Part shown: in pieces, positions 19,313 through 27,914 of the stretch
How the letters are laid out: each line of letters begins with the position of its first letter
How positions within the stretch are numbered: position 1 is the stretch's first letter
DNA from: Streptomyces noursei
GTDB lineage: Bacteria; Actinomycetota; Actinomycetes; Streptomycetales; Streptomycetaceae
NCBI RefSeq assembly: GCF_001646665.1
Contig: NZ_LWBU01000062.1
Coordinates: 23,418-87,417 of the forward strand
DNA length: 64,000 bases
Reading direction: 5' to 3'
Program-made: the position numbers and the translations under genes
Notes under the pieces: generated by a model
Databases searched by the model: none
The model's input: the letters and a program-made list of their open reading frames with translations, nothing else
What the model was told of the DNA's origin: nothing

Positions 19313-19966
19313 TCAAACAGGCACGGACGGGCTACCCGAGGGGCCGGTTCGTCCGATCAGACGGGACAAACGGGCACGAGCCAGGCGCCGCAGCTCGTCG
19401 GCGGCGATCACCCGCTCCTTCTCCGGCGGGTGGCTCATGCGCAGGTGGATGGCCGACAGGGCCTGGTTGAGCTGCTCCTCGGGCCGGTGGCCGTCCAGGC
19501 AGATCACGAAGGCGTGGTGGAAGCGGCTCTCGTACCGGGCGTGCGCCGCCTCCCAGGCGGTGTGCGCGGCCGTCGGGGTGCCCGGCGGCAGGCCGGCCGA
19601 GGCCTCGTCGGCCAGCGCCTCGTCCAGGTCGGCGCCGGACAGGTCGTAGCTGGCCTCGTCGGCGGCGGCGAGCAGCGCGTCGAGCGTGGGGTACGGGCGG
19701 TGGGCGGCGATCAGCCGCGCCCAGCCGCGGCTGCCGCAGCAGGCGAGCAGTGCGGCCTCGGCCGCCGCGGCCGGGGCCGCGTTGAACCGCACCAGCCCTT
19801 CGAGGGCGTGCCCGGCGTGGCCCTGGGCAGGTATGGCCCGGGCGCGGGCGGACTCCGACGGGGCGTGTCGCGGGCGGGCGGTGCCGGTGCCCGACCCGGG
19901 CGTGGCGGCCCTGGCCGCGAGGGCGGGCGGTCGCTTCGGGGTGCCTGCGGTGGAGTCGCCGGCCAT
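19313..19966 (-). CDS. OHCU decarboxylase-like protein with degenerate active site
   Basis: 217 residues. From about residue 42 it matches the 2-oxo-4-hydroxy-4-carboxy-5-ureidoimidazoline decarboxylase fold: ALEGLVRFNAAP, LACCGSRGWARL, and YESRFHHAFVICLDGHRPEEQ toward the end. In the real enzyme the loop after the third helix contains His-Pro-x-Ile-Gly with the catalytic histidine, followed by an EEQ motif. Here the equivalent region reads ALADEASAGLPPG and then TAAHTAW, so both appear lost. Start ATG 19966 has GAGGAG eight bases upstream. No other ureide genes are nearby; a non-catalytic or altered role is inferred. Confidence 0.7.
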   Translation of the reverse strand: MAGDSTAGTPKRPPALAARAATPGSGTGTARPRHAPSESARARAIPAQGHAGHALEGLVRFNAAPAAAAEAALLACCGSRGWARLIAAHRPYPTLDALLAAADEASYDLSGADLDEALADEASAGLPPGTPTAAHTAWEAAHARYESRFHHAFVICLDGHRPEEQLNQALSAIHLRMSHPPEKERVIAADELRRLARARLSRLIGRTGPSGSPSVPV

Positions 19967-20143
19967 CGTGGGGCTCCTCGAAAAGGGCAGCGGAAGGGAC
20001 AGCGGGTGATCTGTGAGGAAGGTGTGAGGGAAGGGGCACAACATTACCCAGGGTGAGCGCGGGCGGGAGGGGAGATGCGAGAAGTTCACTCGGAAGGGAG
20101 AGTTTCCGTACAGCCATGGACACCCATGGACGGAGGTAGGCGA

Positions 20144-21772
20144 GTGAACCGGCATTCCACAGGGGGTCTCGTCGCGGCGGTGCTGCTGTCCCTCACCGCC
20201 GCGGGCTGCGGGGACGGCGGCGACGGCGACCGGGGGACCGCCGCGCCCGGTACCGCGACCACACCGGCGTCCACCGCGCCGGCCACGGAGGCGGCCCCCG
20301 AGGCGTCGCCCACCCCGTCACCCGCACGGACGTATCCGCTCTCCACCGAACCCCGCACCATCCCGTCGGTGCGCGACCACGAACCCGCCCGGGGCCCCGG
20401 CTGGCGGCCCGGCGCCGGGAGCGCGGTCGTCGTCGCCAAGGGCAGCGGCGTGCTCGCGGACGAGGCCCGGCTCCTCGCGGGCGAGCTGAGGACGGCCTAC
20501 CGGGGCGAGGCCCCCGCCCGCCCCGGCGACGTCGAGCTGGCCCTGAACAGCGGGCAGGCCGGCGGCCCCGAGTCGTACACCCTCACCACCCGGGGCGGGC
20601 GGGTGCGCATATCCGCGCCCGACCAGGCCGGGGCCTTCTACGGCACCCGCACGGTCAAGCAGGCGCTCCGTTCCGGCGGCGTGGTGCCGGAGGGCGTCGT
20701 CCGCGACCGGCCCGGCAAGCCGCAGCGCGGACTGAACCTGGACATCGCCCGCAAGCACTTCAGCGCCGCCTGGATCGAGGACCGGCTGCGCGACATGGCC
20801 GACCTCAAGCTCAACCAGCTCGGCCTGCACTTCTCCGACGACCAGGCCTTCCGCATCGAGTCCGCCTCGCACCCCGAGGTCGTCTCCGCCCAGCACCTGA
20901 CCAAGGCGGAGGTGCGCCGCATCCTGGCCCTCGCCGCCCGGCTGCACATCACCGTCGTCCCCGAGATCGACTCGCCCGGACACCTCGGCGCGGTCCTGCG
21001 GGCCCATCCCGACCTCCAGCTGCGCAACGTGCAGGGCACGCCCCGGCAGGGCGCCATCGACATCTCGAAGCCCGCGTCGGCCAGGATCGTCGACGACCTG
21101 CTGCGCGAGTACGCCGCGCTCTTCCCCGGCCCGTGGTTCCACCTCGGCGCCGACGAGTACCAGGCGCTGACGGTGCGCGACCCGGCCGCCTCCTACCCGC
21201 AGCTCGCGACCGCGGCCCGGCAGAAGTACGGACAGGGCGCCGGTGTCGAGGACCTCGCGACCGGCTGGCTGAACGACCGGGCGGCCGTGGTGAACGCGGC
21301 GGACAAGGAGGCCAAGGCCTGGAACGACGGCTTCTTCGCCGGCGGGGCGGTCACCGCGGACAAGGACATCGAGGTCGAGTACTGGACCGGCAAGGAGATC
21401 GGCGCCCGCGAACCGGTGGAGTACCTGCGCGAGGGCCGCGCGGTGGTGAACCTCAACGACGAGTACCTCTATTACGTGCTCGGCGAGCCCAACGAGTTCA
21501 CGTACCCCACCGGGCGCCGCATCTACGAGGAGTGGACGCCGCTGGTGCTGCGCGGCTCGTCGGCGGTGCCCGAGCGGTACGCGGGCCAGATCCTCGGCGG
21601 CCGGTTCGCCGTCTGGTGCGACCTGGCCGGCGCCCAGACCCCGGCCCAGGTGGCGAGCGGCATCCGGATGCCGCTGCGGGCGACGGCCCAGAAGCTCTGG
21701 GACCCGGCCCGGCCCACGCTGACCTGGGCGGACTTCCGGACGCTCGCCGACCGGCTGGGCGGCGGGGCGTGA
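20144..21772 (+). CDS. GH20 beta-N-acetylhexosaminidase lipoprotein
   Basis: 542 residues: lipoprotein signal with LTAAGC (Cys about 23), a Pro/Thr/Ala-rich tether, a GH20b domain and a GH20 TIM barrel. Catalytic Asp337-Glu338 sit in HLGADEY; RGLNLDIARKHF and LHFSDDQAFRIES are characteristic. It should release terminal GlcNAc from chitin or peptidoglycan fragments outside the cell. GTG 20144 has GGAGG seven bases upstream and starts directly at the signal peptide; the longer frame upstream would bury it. Confidence 0.92.
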   Translation: MNRHSTGGLVAAVLLSLTAAGCGDGGDGDRGTAAPGTATTPASTAPATEAAPEASPTPSPARTYPLSTEPRTIPSVRDHEPARGPGWRPGAGSAVVVAKGSGVLADEARLLAGELRTAYRGEAPARPGDVELALNSGQAGGPESYTLTTRGGRVRISAPDQAGAFYGTRTVKQALRSGGVVPEGVVRDRPGKPQRGLNLDIARKHFSAAWIEDRLRDMADLKLNQLGLHFSDDQAFRIESASHPEVVSAQHLTKAEVRRILALAARLHITVVPEIDSPGHLGAVLRAHPDLQLRNVQGTPRQGAIDISKPASARIVDDLLREYAALFPGPWFHLGADEYQALTVRDPAASYPQLATAARQKYGQGAGVEDLATGWLNDRAAVVNAADKEAKAWNDGFFAGGAVTADKDIEVEYWTGKEIGAREPVEYLREGRAVVNLNDEYLYYVLGEPNEFTYPTGRRIYEEWTPLVLRGSSAVPERYAGQILGGRFAVWCDLAGAQTPAQVASGIRMPLRATAQKLWDPARPTLTWADFRTLADRLGGGA

Positions 21773-21905
21773 GGCGGGAGGCGCGCGGCCGGCGCCGGCG
21801 GGGGACCCGTCGTCGCTGAACCGATGGTTTCCCGCCACACGCAGTGACGTAATCCGGCCAAGCGGCGCAGTACAGGGAGAACCGCGTCCGCGACGGGAGA
21901 CGTCC

Positions 21906-22448
21906 ATGAGTCACAGTGCGCAGGAACCGATCGACCGGATCGACGAGCGGGGGGCGGCGGCCTCCGCGCTGGCCTGCCTCGACCGCTGCCTTCCTCTGCT
22001 CGGCTCCCCGCCCGACGGCCTGCCCGACGACCTGCTGCGACCGCTGTGGCACTGCGTGGCCGAGGGCGGGGCGGACTGGACGGACCGGCTGGCCGAGGTC
22101 AGGGCCCGCGTGGCGGACGCGGTGGACGCCGGCGCCGGGCAGGGCCCCGCGGCCGCCGGTCCCGCCGGCGCGGTCGTACGCGACATGCTGGCCGCCGCCC
22201 CCTCCGGGTGGGAGGGGGCGGCGCTGCGCGCCTGGGCCGGGGTCTGCGCGGCCGCCGCGCTGGACGTGCACGAGCGGCTCGGCGGCGGACCGCTCGCGGA
22301 CGGCGAGGAACGGCGGCAGGCGCAGATCCTCGACTTCCTCGCGGACGCGCCGGCCGCCGCCGCCGGGCTCCGGCCGGTGCTGGAGGTGTCGGCCGAGGGA
22401 CGGCGGGTGCTGCGGGCCGTGGTCTCGCGCCGCGGCCGCGGGGCGTGA
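21906..22448 (+). CDS. conserved hypothetical protein
   Basis: 180 residues, Ala-rich and mostly helical by composition, with no signal peptide, no transmembrane segment and no motif I recognise. ATG 21906 has GGGAG six bases upstream. Codon bias is typical of the neighbours, so it is likely a real gene. The 133-bp gap before it is consistent with its own promoter. Confidence 0.6.
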   Translation: MSHSAQEPIDRIDERGAAASALACLDRCLPLLGSPPDGLPDDLLRPLWHCVAEGGADWTDRLAEVRARVADAVDAGAGQGPAAAGPAGAVVRDMLAAAPSGWEGAALRAWAGVCAAAALDVHERLGGGPLADGEERRQAQILDFLADAPAAAAGLRPVLEVSAEGRRVLRAVVSRRGRGA

Positions 22449-22628
22449 TCCGGACCGGGCCGGTCCCGTCGGGGACACGGGGCACCGCCCCGCTGCCGCT
22501 GCCGCTGCCGCGGCTGCGGTCGCGGCCCGAGGCCGGACGGGTCCGCGGGGCCCGACAGGGCAACCATCGGGGGGAGTTGCGAGTCTCCTGAGTGATCACG
22601 CCGTGGTCGCACTGACGAGGAGACCATC

Positions 22629-23747
22629 ATCACCGCCATACGCAAGACCCTGACCGCCACCGCAGTCGTCGGCGCCGTTCTGGCGGGTTCGGCCGCCTGC
22701 GGCACGGTGCAGCAGCTGTCTGCCGGCAAGAAGCTCGACCAGGCCTTCGAGCGGCTCGGCAAGGAGAAGTCGGTCTCCTTCGAGCTCGACCTGGACACCG
22801 ACGCCGCGACGCTGAAGGCGCTCGACGCCAAGTCCGACCCGGAGCCCGGGGACGAGATGCCCGACGAGGCCGCCCAGCTGCTCAGCGAGGCGCGGATCAG
22901 CTTCACCGTTCAGTCGCGCAAGCCGATCGACGAGTCCGGAGAGAAGGACTACGTCGGCATGGCCATGAAGATCAGCAACAAGGACGGCGACCTCATCGAG
23001 TACCGGGTCATCGGCGACTACACCTACCTCCGCACCGACATCGACGCCGTCGGCAAGGTGCTGGGCGCACCCGTACCGGCCGCCGAGGACCTGCCGCCGG
23101 AGGCGGCCGGGCTGAAGAAGGCCCTCGAGGGCGAGTGGGTCAAGTTCAACAACAAGGAGCTGGAGAAGGCCGGCACCGACATGGGGGCCGCCGGACCCGG
23201 TGCGAAGCCCTCGCCGGAGCCGACCATGGACGCCAAGACGCAGAAGAAGCTGCTGGAGGCCCTGCGCGAGACCGTCGCCCGCGAGGTCGACTTCACGACG
23301 TCCGGCGGCAAGGACGGGACCGAGCACATCATCGCGACGGCGCCGTTCCGCACGCTCCTCACGGAGCTGTTCGGGGAGATCCGCCCGCTGGCCAAGGACC
23401 TGCCCCCGGGCATGGACCTGCCGACGGACAAGGACCTCCGGGACGCGCCGAACGCCAAGGTGTCCGCCGACTTCACGCTCAAGAACGGCGAGCTGTCCGA
23501 GGTGAGCATCGACCTCGCCAAGCTGGCCGAGGACGCCAAGGTGAAGAAGCTCGGGCTGCTGCTGCGCGTGGGCGAGGGCCGCACGACGACCGCCCCGGCC
23601 GGCGCCACCGAGCTGGACATGGAGGAGCTGATGGGCGGCTTCGCCGGCGCGATGATGGACGAGGAGGACGTCGACACGTCGGGCCTCGCGGACGAGGGCT
23701 TCGAGGACGGCTTCGAGGAGGACCACCCGGTCGAGGACGCGGCGTAG
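22629..23747 (+). CDS. hypothetical lipoprotein with apparent ATC start
   Basis: 372 residues if read from ATC 22629. The frame opens after a TGA at 22593 and contains a full lipoprotein signal (AIRKTLTATAVV..LAGSAAC) before any ATG, GTG or TTG. The first GTG, at 22707, comes three codons after the lipobox cysteine and would leave a cytoplasmic protein. GAGGAG at 22617-22622 sits six bases before ATC 22629 (and three before ATC 22626). The mature part looks like the LppX/LolA-like lipid-carrier lipoproteins in length and style (long beta-rich domain, acidic tail), but I do not recognise a family. Function unknown. Confidence 0.75.
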   Translation: MTAIRKTLTATAVVGAVLAGSAACGTVQQLSAGKKLDQAFERLGKEKSVSFELDLDTDAATLKALDAKSDPEPGDEMPDEAAQLLSEARISFTVQSRKPIDESGEKDYVGMAMKISNKDGDLIEYRVIGDYTYLRTDIDAVGKVLGAPVPAAEDLPPEAAGLKKALEGEWVKFNNKELEKAGTDMGAAGPGAKPSPEPTMDAKTQKKLLEALRETVAREVDFTTSGGKDGTEHIIATAPFRTLLTELFGEIRPLAKDLPPGMDLPTDKDLRDAPNAKVSADFTLKNGELSEVSIDLAKLAEDAKVKKLGLLLRVGEGRTTTAPAGATELDMEELMGGFAGAMMDEEDVDTSGLADEGFEDGFEEDHPVEDAA

Positions 23748-23811
23748 TCGTACGACGGGGACGGGGCGGTGCGCCGGTGTGCGCGCCGCCCCGCGCACCA
23801 CGGGGGTACGC

Positions 23812-24036
23812 ATGGGAATGCTGTTGTCGCTGGGCCTGTTGGCGCTGCTCCGGTGGACCCTGGGCCACGCGCAGACGGTGTGCGGGGTCCTGCTGGTCGT
23901 GGCCCTCGCCCTGTTCCTGGTCCGCCGCCACGCGGCGGCGCGCGTGACGGCGTACGCGCTGGGTGGCATCGGGATGTCCGGGCTGTGCCTGACGACCGCC
24001 GTCCTGTGGACGGGACAGGAGCTCGGGGTGTTCTGA
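23812..24036 (+). CDS. small membrane protein
   Basis: 74 residues, two or three hydrophobic segments with a short arginine/histidine loop (LVRRHAAAR). ATG 23812 follows a G-rich stretch at 23802-23806; a GTG at 23779 would add 11 residues. No family recognised. Confidence 0.55.
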   Translation: MGMLLSLGLLALLRWTLGHAQTVCGVLLVVALALFLVRRHAAARVTAYALGGIGMSGLCLTTAVLWTGQELGVF

Positions 24037-24112
24037 CCCGGCCGGACGGGGGACTCGTCGGTCGCGGGGGCGGAGGCCGCGGTGACGGCCCGGTGCGGCG
24101 GGAGGTCGGTCG

Positions 24113-24415
24113 GTGATGGCGCAGGGGCGGCGAGTGGACCCGGTGCAGATCCTCATCCGGGTCGGCGACACGGACCCGGACGCGGGCGGCAACGAAGAGG
24201 CCTACCAGGAGTGGGTCTACCTGGCCCGGGAGGCCGGCTGGGACGTGGTCGAGAGCTCCGGCTTCCGGGAGCCGGGGGGCGGCGGCACGGAGTGCGGGCT
24301 CGTCGAGATCGAGGGGCTCGCCTACCGGATCCACTACGGCCCCCGGGCCCGCGCGGACCTCGCGGACGGCGAGACGGTGCTCACGTACGCCGCCTGGGCC
24401 GAACCCGTACAGTGA
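24113..24415 (+). CDS. hypothetical protein
   Basis: 100 residues, soluble, with an acidic middle and no signal peptide. GTG 24113 or ATG 24116 follow GGAGG at 24101-24105. Codon bias and the ribosome-binding site support a real gene; no domain is recognised. Confidence 0.6.
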   Translation: MMAQGRRVDPVQILIRVGDTDPDAGGNEEAYQEWVYLAREAGWDVVESSGFREPGGGGTECGLVEIEGLAYRIHYGPRARADLADGETVLTYAAWAEPVQ

Positions 24416-24495
24416 GCCGTCGTACGGCGCGCGGGGCGCCCCGCCCGGCGACCCGCGAGCGCAGGAGACCCGACGCGGGGCGGACCAGGAGCGCC

Positions 24496-25194
24496 ATGAC
24501 AAGCCACGAACCGGCCCGGTCCTCCGTCGTCACCGGTGCGACGGCGAACGGCCGTTGCGCCGTCACCGCGCAGGACGTCCTGTCCGCCGTCCGCCTCGCG
24601 GTGGACGTGCTCGGACGGGCGGACGGCGGCGCCGACTGGGACGCCAGGGCCGGAAGCCTGGAGTGGACCTGCTGGGAGACCGTCGAGCACCTGGCCGACG
24701 ACCTGTTCGCGTACGCCGCCCAGCTCGGGCCCGAGCGCCCTTCCCCGGACGGTGAGGTGCCCTTCCTGTGGGAGGCGCGGCGCCCCGGCGGGCCCGCCAA
24801 CGTCACGTACGCCGACCGGCGGGCCGGGCCGGCCGGGCTGCTCCAGATGCTGGAGGCCTGCGGGGCGATGCTCGCCGCGATGGTGCGGGTCACGCCCCCG
24901 CACGTGCGGGCGCACCACGTGTTCGGCGCGTCCGACGCGGAGGGCTTCGCGGCGATGGGCGTCGTCGAGACCCTCGTCCACACGTATGACGTCACCCAGG
25001 GGCTCGGCCTGCCGTGGGACCCGCCCGCGCGGCTCTGCGACCGTGTCCTGCCGCGGCTCTTCCCCCACGCGCCGACCGACACGCCCGCCTGGCCAACCCT
25101 GCTGTGGGCCACCGGCCGCGGGGAGCTCCCGGGGCGGGAGCGCCTGACGTCCTGGCGCTGGTACGGAGCCGTCGGGGACGGCCCGGCGATGTGA
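24496..25194 (+). CDS. DinB/maleylpyruvate-isomerase-like protein
   Basis: 232 residues. The pattern VTAQDVLSAVRLAVDVL, TCWETVEHLADDLFAYA and MGVVETLVHTYDVTQGLGL matches the N-terminal four-helix bundle of mycothiol-dependent maleylpyruvate isomerase/DinB-fold proteins, with His residues (EHL, HTYD) at expected metal-binding positions. Such proteins use mycothiol as a thiol cofactor in actinobacteria; the substrate is unknown. ATG 24496 has AGGAG five bases upstream. Confidence 0.75.
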   Translation: MTSHEPARSSVVTGATANGRCAVTAQDVLSAVRLAVDVLGRADGGADWDARAGSLEWTCWETVEHLADDLFAYAAQLGPERPSPDGEVPFLWEARRPGGPANVTYADRRAGPAGLLQMLEACGAMLAAMVRVTPPHVRAHHVFGASDAEGFAAMGVVETLVHTYDVTQGLGLPWDPPARLCDRVLPRLFPHAPTDTPAWPTLLWATGRGELPGRERLTSWRWYGAVGDGPAM

Positions 25195-25331
25195 GGGGCC
25201 GGCGGATCCGTCGGCGCCGCGCCACGACGGGCGACCCGTTCCGGTTCGCGTGAGGGACCGGGCCGGCGCGTGTCGCCGGGTCGGGCGCCGGGGCCGGCGA
25301 GATGCCCGCGACGCCCGCCGGATGGTGCCGC

Positions 25332-25359
25332 TGTGACATTTTCGGGCTCCCGGACGCAG
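25332..25359 (+). promoter_or_regulatory. TGTGAC-N18-GCAG motif, copy a
   Basis: TGTGAC at 25332-25337 and GCAG at 25356-25359, 44 bp before the first ECF sigma gene. The same bipartite element with the identical 18-nt spacing occurs at 27875 and 29080. Position and spacing suggest an alternative-sigma promoter, perhaps recognised by one of the two sigma factors it flanks. Confidence 0.6.
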
Positions 25360-25402
25360 ATAGGGGGTGGGGGAATGTGACGGGCGGCGCGAAGAGGGCA
25401 GT

Positions 25403-25960
25403 GTGGGGGCGTACGACACGGAACTCGGCGCCGCCGTGGAGCGCGCTCAGCAGGGCGACGAGGACGGGTTCGCGCGGGCGTACCGGCTGGTCCACCCCGG
25501 GCTGCTCGGATACGTGCGGGGGCTCGTCGGCGACGACGCGGAGGACGTGGCCGCCGAGGCGTGGCTGGAGATCGCCCGGGACCTCGGGCGGTTCCAGGGC
25601 GACGGCGCGGGTTTCCGCGGGTGGACGGCCACCATCGCCCGGCACCGGGCGCTGGACCACCTGCGCAAGCAGCGGCGGAGCCCGCGCACCGCGCTGATCG
25701 AGCAGGACGTGCTGGAACTGCCGGGCGGCCAGGACACCGCCGCCGCGGCGCTGGAGAGCCTGTCGACGGAGCAGGCGCTCGCGCTGATCCGCGGGCTGCC
25801 GCGCGAGCAGGCGGAGGCGGTGCTGCTCCGGGTGGTCGTGGGGCTGGACGGCCCGGCGACGGCGAGGGTGCTGGGCAAGCGGCCGGGAGCGGTGCGCACC
25901 GCCGCGTACCGAGGACTGAGGAAACTCGCCGGGCGACTGGCGCAGGGCGGAGCTGGGTGA
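25403..25960 (+). CDS. ECF-type RNA polymerase sigma factor, copy 1
   Basis: 185 residues with sigma region 2 (VHPGLLGYVRGLVGDDAEDV to FRGWTATIARHRALDHLR) and region 4 (LPREQAEAVLLRVVVGLDG to GKRPGAVRTAAYRGLRKL). GTG 25403 is chosen because it aligns residue for residue with the GTG start of copy 2; GTG 25367 would add 12 residues. Its stop overlaps the next start as TGATG, so the membrane partner is translationally coupled. Confidence 0.88.
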   Translation: MGAYDTELGAAVERAQQGDEDGFARAYRLVHPGLLGYVRGLVGDDAEDVAAEAWLEIARDLGRFQGDGAGFRGWTATIARHRALDHLRKQRRSPRTALIEQDVLELPGGQDTAAAALESLSTEQALALIRGLPREQAEAVLLRVVVGLDGPATARVLGKRPGAVRTAAYRGLRKLAGRLAQGGAG

Positions 25961-26970
25961 TGAGCAGGGACAGGAAGCCGCGGGACGGTGACACCTGGGC
26001 GGTCGGCCGGACCGGTGCCGGGGCGGACGACGTCCGGGCGGACGGCGCTTCGGCGGGGCCGGCCGAGCTGCTGGCGGCCGCCGTACTGGGCGGTGCGGTC
26101 GATCCGGCGGGCGAGGAGCGGGCGGTGGCGGCGTTCCGCGCGGCCCGGGACGGCGGCGAGCACGCCGGGCGCAGGACCCGGCGGCGCGACGACTGGCGGC
26201 CGGAACGGGAGCGGCGGCGCCTGCGCTCGCTGCGGGCCTCGGCGATGGGGCTGGCGGCGACGGTCCTGCTCGGCGGGGTCGCGGTGGCGGCCCAGACCGG
26301 CGCGCTCGGCTCGCCGTTCGGCGGGGGCGGCGGCGGTGCCGCTCCGGAACGCCGCCCGTCGACGGTGTCGCCGCACGACAGTGACGTGTCCGCCACGCCG
26401 CTCGCCGAGCAGGAGGGCCCGGCGCACGCTCCGGCCCGGACACCTGGCACGGTCGTGGTGCCGGGCGTGAGCCCGTCGCCGGCGGCAAGTGGGCGCCCCG
26501 GCGGCCCGAGTGCGCCGGAGTCCGGTGCCGGTGCCGGGCCGAAGGCGGAGCGGAAGGGCAAGAGCAAGCCGGGCGCGGGCGCGGACACCCGTAAGGGCGC
26601 CGAGCCGGGCCCGGAGCCGACCTCGAGGACCGGACGCACGCCGGGCGCACCGGGCGGGGGCAAGGCCGGGGACGAGGCGGGGAGCAAGCCGCACACCAGG
26701 CCCCACGGGAAGCCGGGCGGCAAGGGCGGCGCGAAGCCGGAAGCCAAGCCGCACGGCAAGGGCGGCGGGAAGCCGCACGGCAAGGGTGGCGGGAAGTCCG
26801 GCGCCGAGCCGCACGGGAAGCCGCAGGCGAAGCAGAAGACCGGGCAGGGCGGGAGCGGGGAAAAGCCCCGGACCGGCCGGGACGGCGGGAGCGGTGGCGG
26901 TGGGCCGGCCGCGAGGACGGGCGCCGAGGCGGCGGCGGGCGGCGCCCTGGGCCCGCACGGCAGGCCGTGA
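25960..26970 (+). CDS. single-pass membrane protein, probable anti-sigma partner, with basic repeat tail
   Basis: 336 residues: cytoplasmic N-terminus (about 1-90) with AELLAAAVLGGAVDPAGEERAVAAFRAAR resembling the partner of copy 2, one transmembrane helix (about 92-112), then a long outside region rich in Pro, Gly, Lys and His, with repeated KPHGKGGGKPHGKGGGK-type units near residues 250-290. Coupled to the sigma gene by TGATG. The layout fits a transmembrane anti-sigma factor, but no ZAS zinc motif (HxxxCxxC) is present. The tail composition suggests cell-wall or polyanion contact. Confidence 0.65.
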   Translation: MSRDRKPRDGDTWAVGRTGAGADDVRADGASAGPAELLAAAVLGGAVDPAGEERAVAAFRAARDGGEHAGRRTRRRDDWRPERERRRLRSLRASAMGLAATVLLGGVAVAAQTGALGSPFGGGGGGAAPERRPSTVSPHDSDVSATPLAEQEGPAHAPARTPGTVVVPGVSPSPAASGRPGGPSAPESGAGAGPKAERKGKSKPGAGADTRKGAEPGPEPTSRTGRTPGAPGGGKAGDEAGSKPHTRPHGKPGGKGGAKPEAKPHGKGGGKPHGKGGGKSGAEPHGKPQAKQKTGQGGSGEKPRTGRDGGSGGGGPAARTGAEAAAGGALGPHGRP

Positions 26971-27233
26971 CCCGTACGCGTGTGCACGGCGGAGGACGAC
27001 CGGGGCCGCCACCCCCCACAGGAGAGGCCCCGGTCGCCGTCCACGGGTCCGCGGTACGGCCCCGTACTCCTATCAGCGCCATGGGTGCGTTTTCTGTCAC
27101 ACCGCTCTCGGTCAGCGGGATGTTGCAGGTTGTACAAGACATGGACGTGACGCGGTACGACCACGTAGCGTGCTGCTGCGCGCCGGGCGTAGCGACGGCG
27201 GTGACCAGCCGCGATGACGAACAGGTAGAGGGA
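26971..27233 (+). other. intergenic region between sigma cassette 1 and 2
   Basis: About 260 bp. Contains a locally less GC-rich stretch (27055-27150) that probably holds the cassette 2 promoter. No TGTGAC-N18-GCAG copy is found here, unlike upstream of cassette 1. An open frame continues through it, with ATG 27141 as an alternative sigma start. Confidence 0.4.
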
Positions 27234-27914
27234 GTGCTGGGGGACGACGCGGAGCTGACCACCGCAGTGCTCGCGGCGCAGGACGGGGACGAAGAGGCCT
27301 TCCGTGCTGTGTACCGCGCCGTGCATCCGCGGTTGCTCGGCTACATACGCACGCTGGTCGGCGACGCCGACGCGGAGGATGTCGCGTCCGAGTCCTGGCT
27401 CCAGATATCCCGCGACCTCGACCGGTTCAGCGGGGACGCCGACCGCTTCCGGGGCTGGGCGGCCCGGATCGCCCGCAACCGCGCCCTGGACCACCTGCGC
27501 ATGCGCGGCAGGCGCCCCGCCGTGGGCGGCGACGAGACGGAGCTGACCGACAAGCCGGCCGAGTCCGACACCGCCGACGAGGCGATGGAGGCCCTGTCCA
27601 CCGGCCGCACCATGCACCTGATCGCCCAGCTTCCGCAGGACCAGGCGGAGGCCGTCATCCTGCGCGTCGTCGTCGGTCTGGACGCCAAGAGCGCCGCCGA
27701 GACCCTGGGCAAACGGCCCGGCGCCGTGCGCACCGCCGCCCACCGCGGGCTGAAGCGACTGGCCGAACTGCTGGACGCGGACGGGCGCGGCGAGCCGGCC
27801 GGGGCGGCGCCCGGCGCGCTGAGCGCCGTACCGCCACAACCCGGGCGCCGGGCCGGTTCCGGGGTGCGTGCCGGTGTGACGCATTGGCGCTCGCGGACGC
27901 AGAAGGACATGTGA
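27234..27914 (+). CDS. ECF-type RNA polymerase sigma factor, copy 2
   Basis: About 226 residues. Closely parallels copy 1: VHPRLLGYIRTLVGDADAEDV, FRGWAARIARNRALDHLR, LPQDQAEAVILRVVVGLDA and GKRPGAVRTAAHRGLKRL. A further 40-residue tail carries a TGTGAC-N18-GCAG motif in its DNA. GTG 27234 aligns with the copy 1 start; ATG 27141 or GTG 27201 would add 31 or 11 residues. Stop overlaps the partner start as TGATG. Confidence 0.85.
   Translation: MLGDDAELTTAVLAAQDGDEEAFRAVYRAVHPRLLGYIRTLVGDADAEDVASESWLQISRDLDRFSGDADRFRGWAARIARNRALDHLRMRGRRPAVGGDETELTDKPAESDTADEAMEALSTGRTMHLIAQLPQDQAEAVILRVVVGLDAKSAAETLGKRPGAVRTAAHRGLKRLAELLDADGRGEPAGAAPGALSAVPPQPGRRAGSGVRAGVTHWRSRTQKDM
27875..27902 (+). promoter_or_regulatory. 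TGTGAC-N18-GCAG motif, copy b
   Basis: TGTGAC at 27875-27880 and GCAG at 27899-27902, inside the last codons of sigma copy 2 and 12 nt before the partner gene. Could give a separate transcript for the membrane partner. Confidence 0.5.

Noticed and set aside
27093..27127. TGTCAC followed by GCAG before sigma cassette 2
   Set aside because: Spacing is 24 nt and the first half differs, so it is not the same element.
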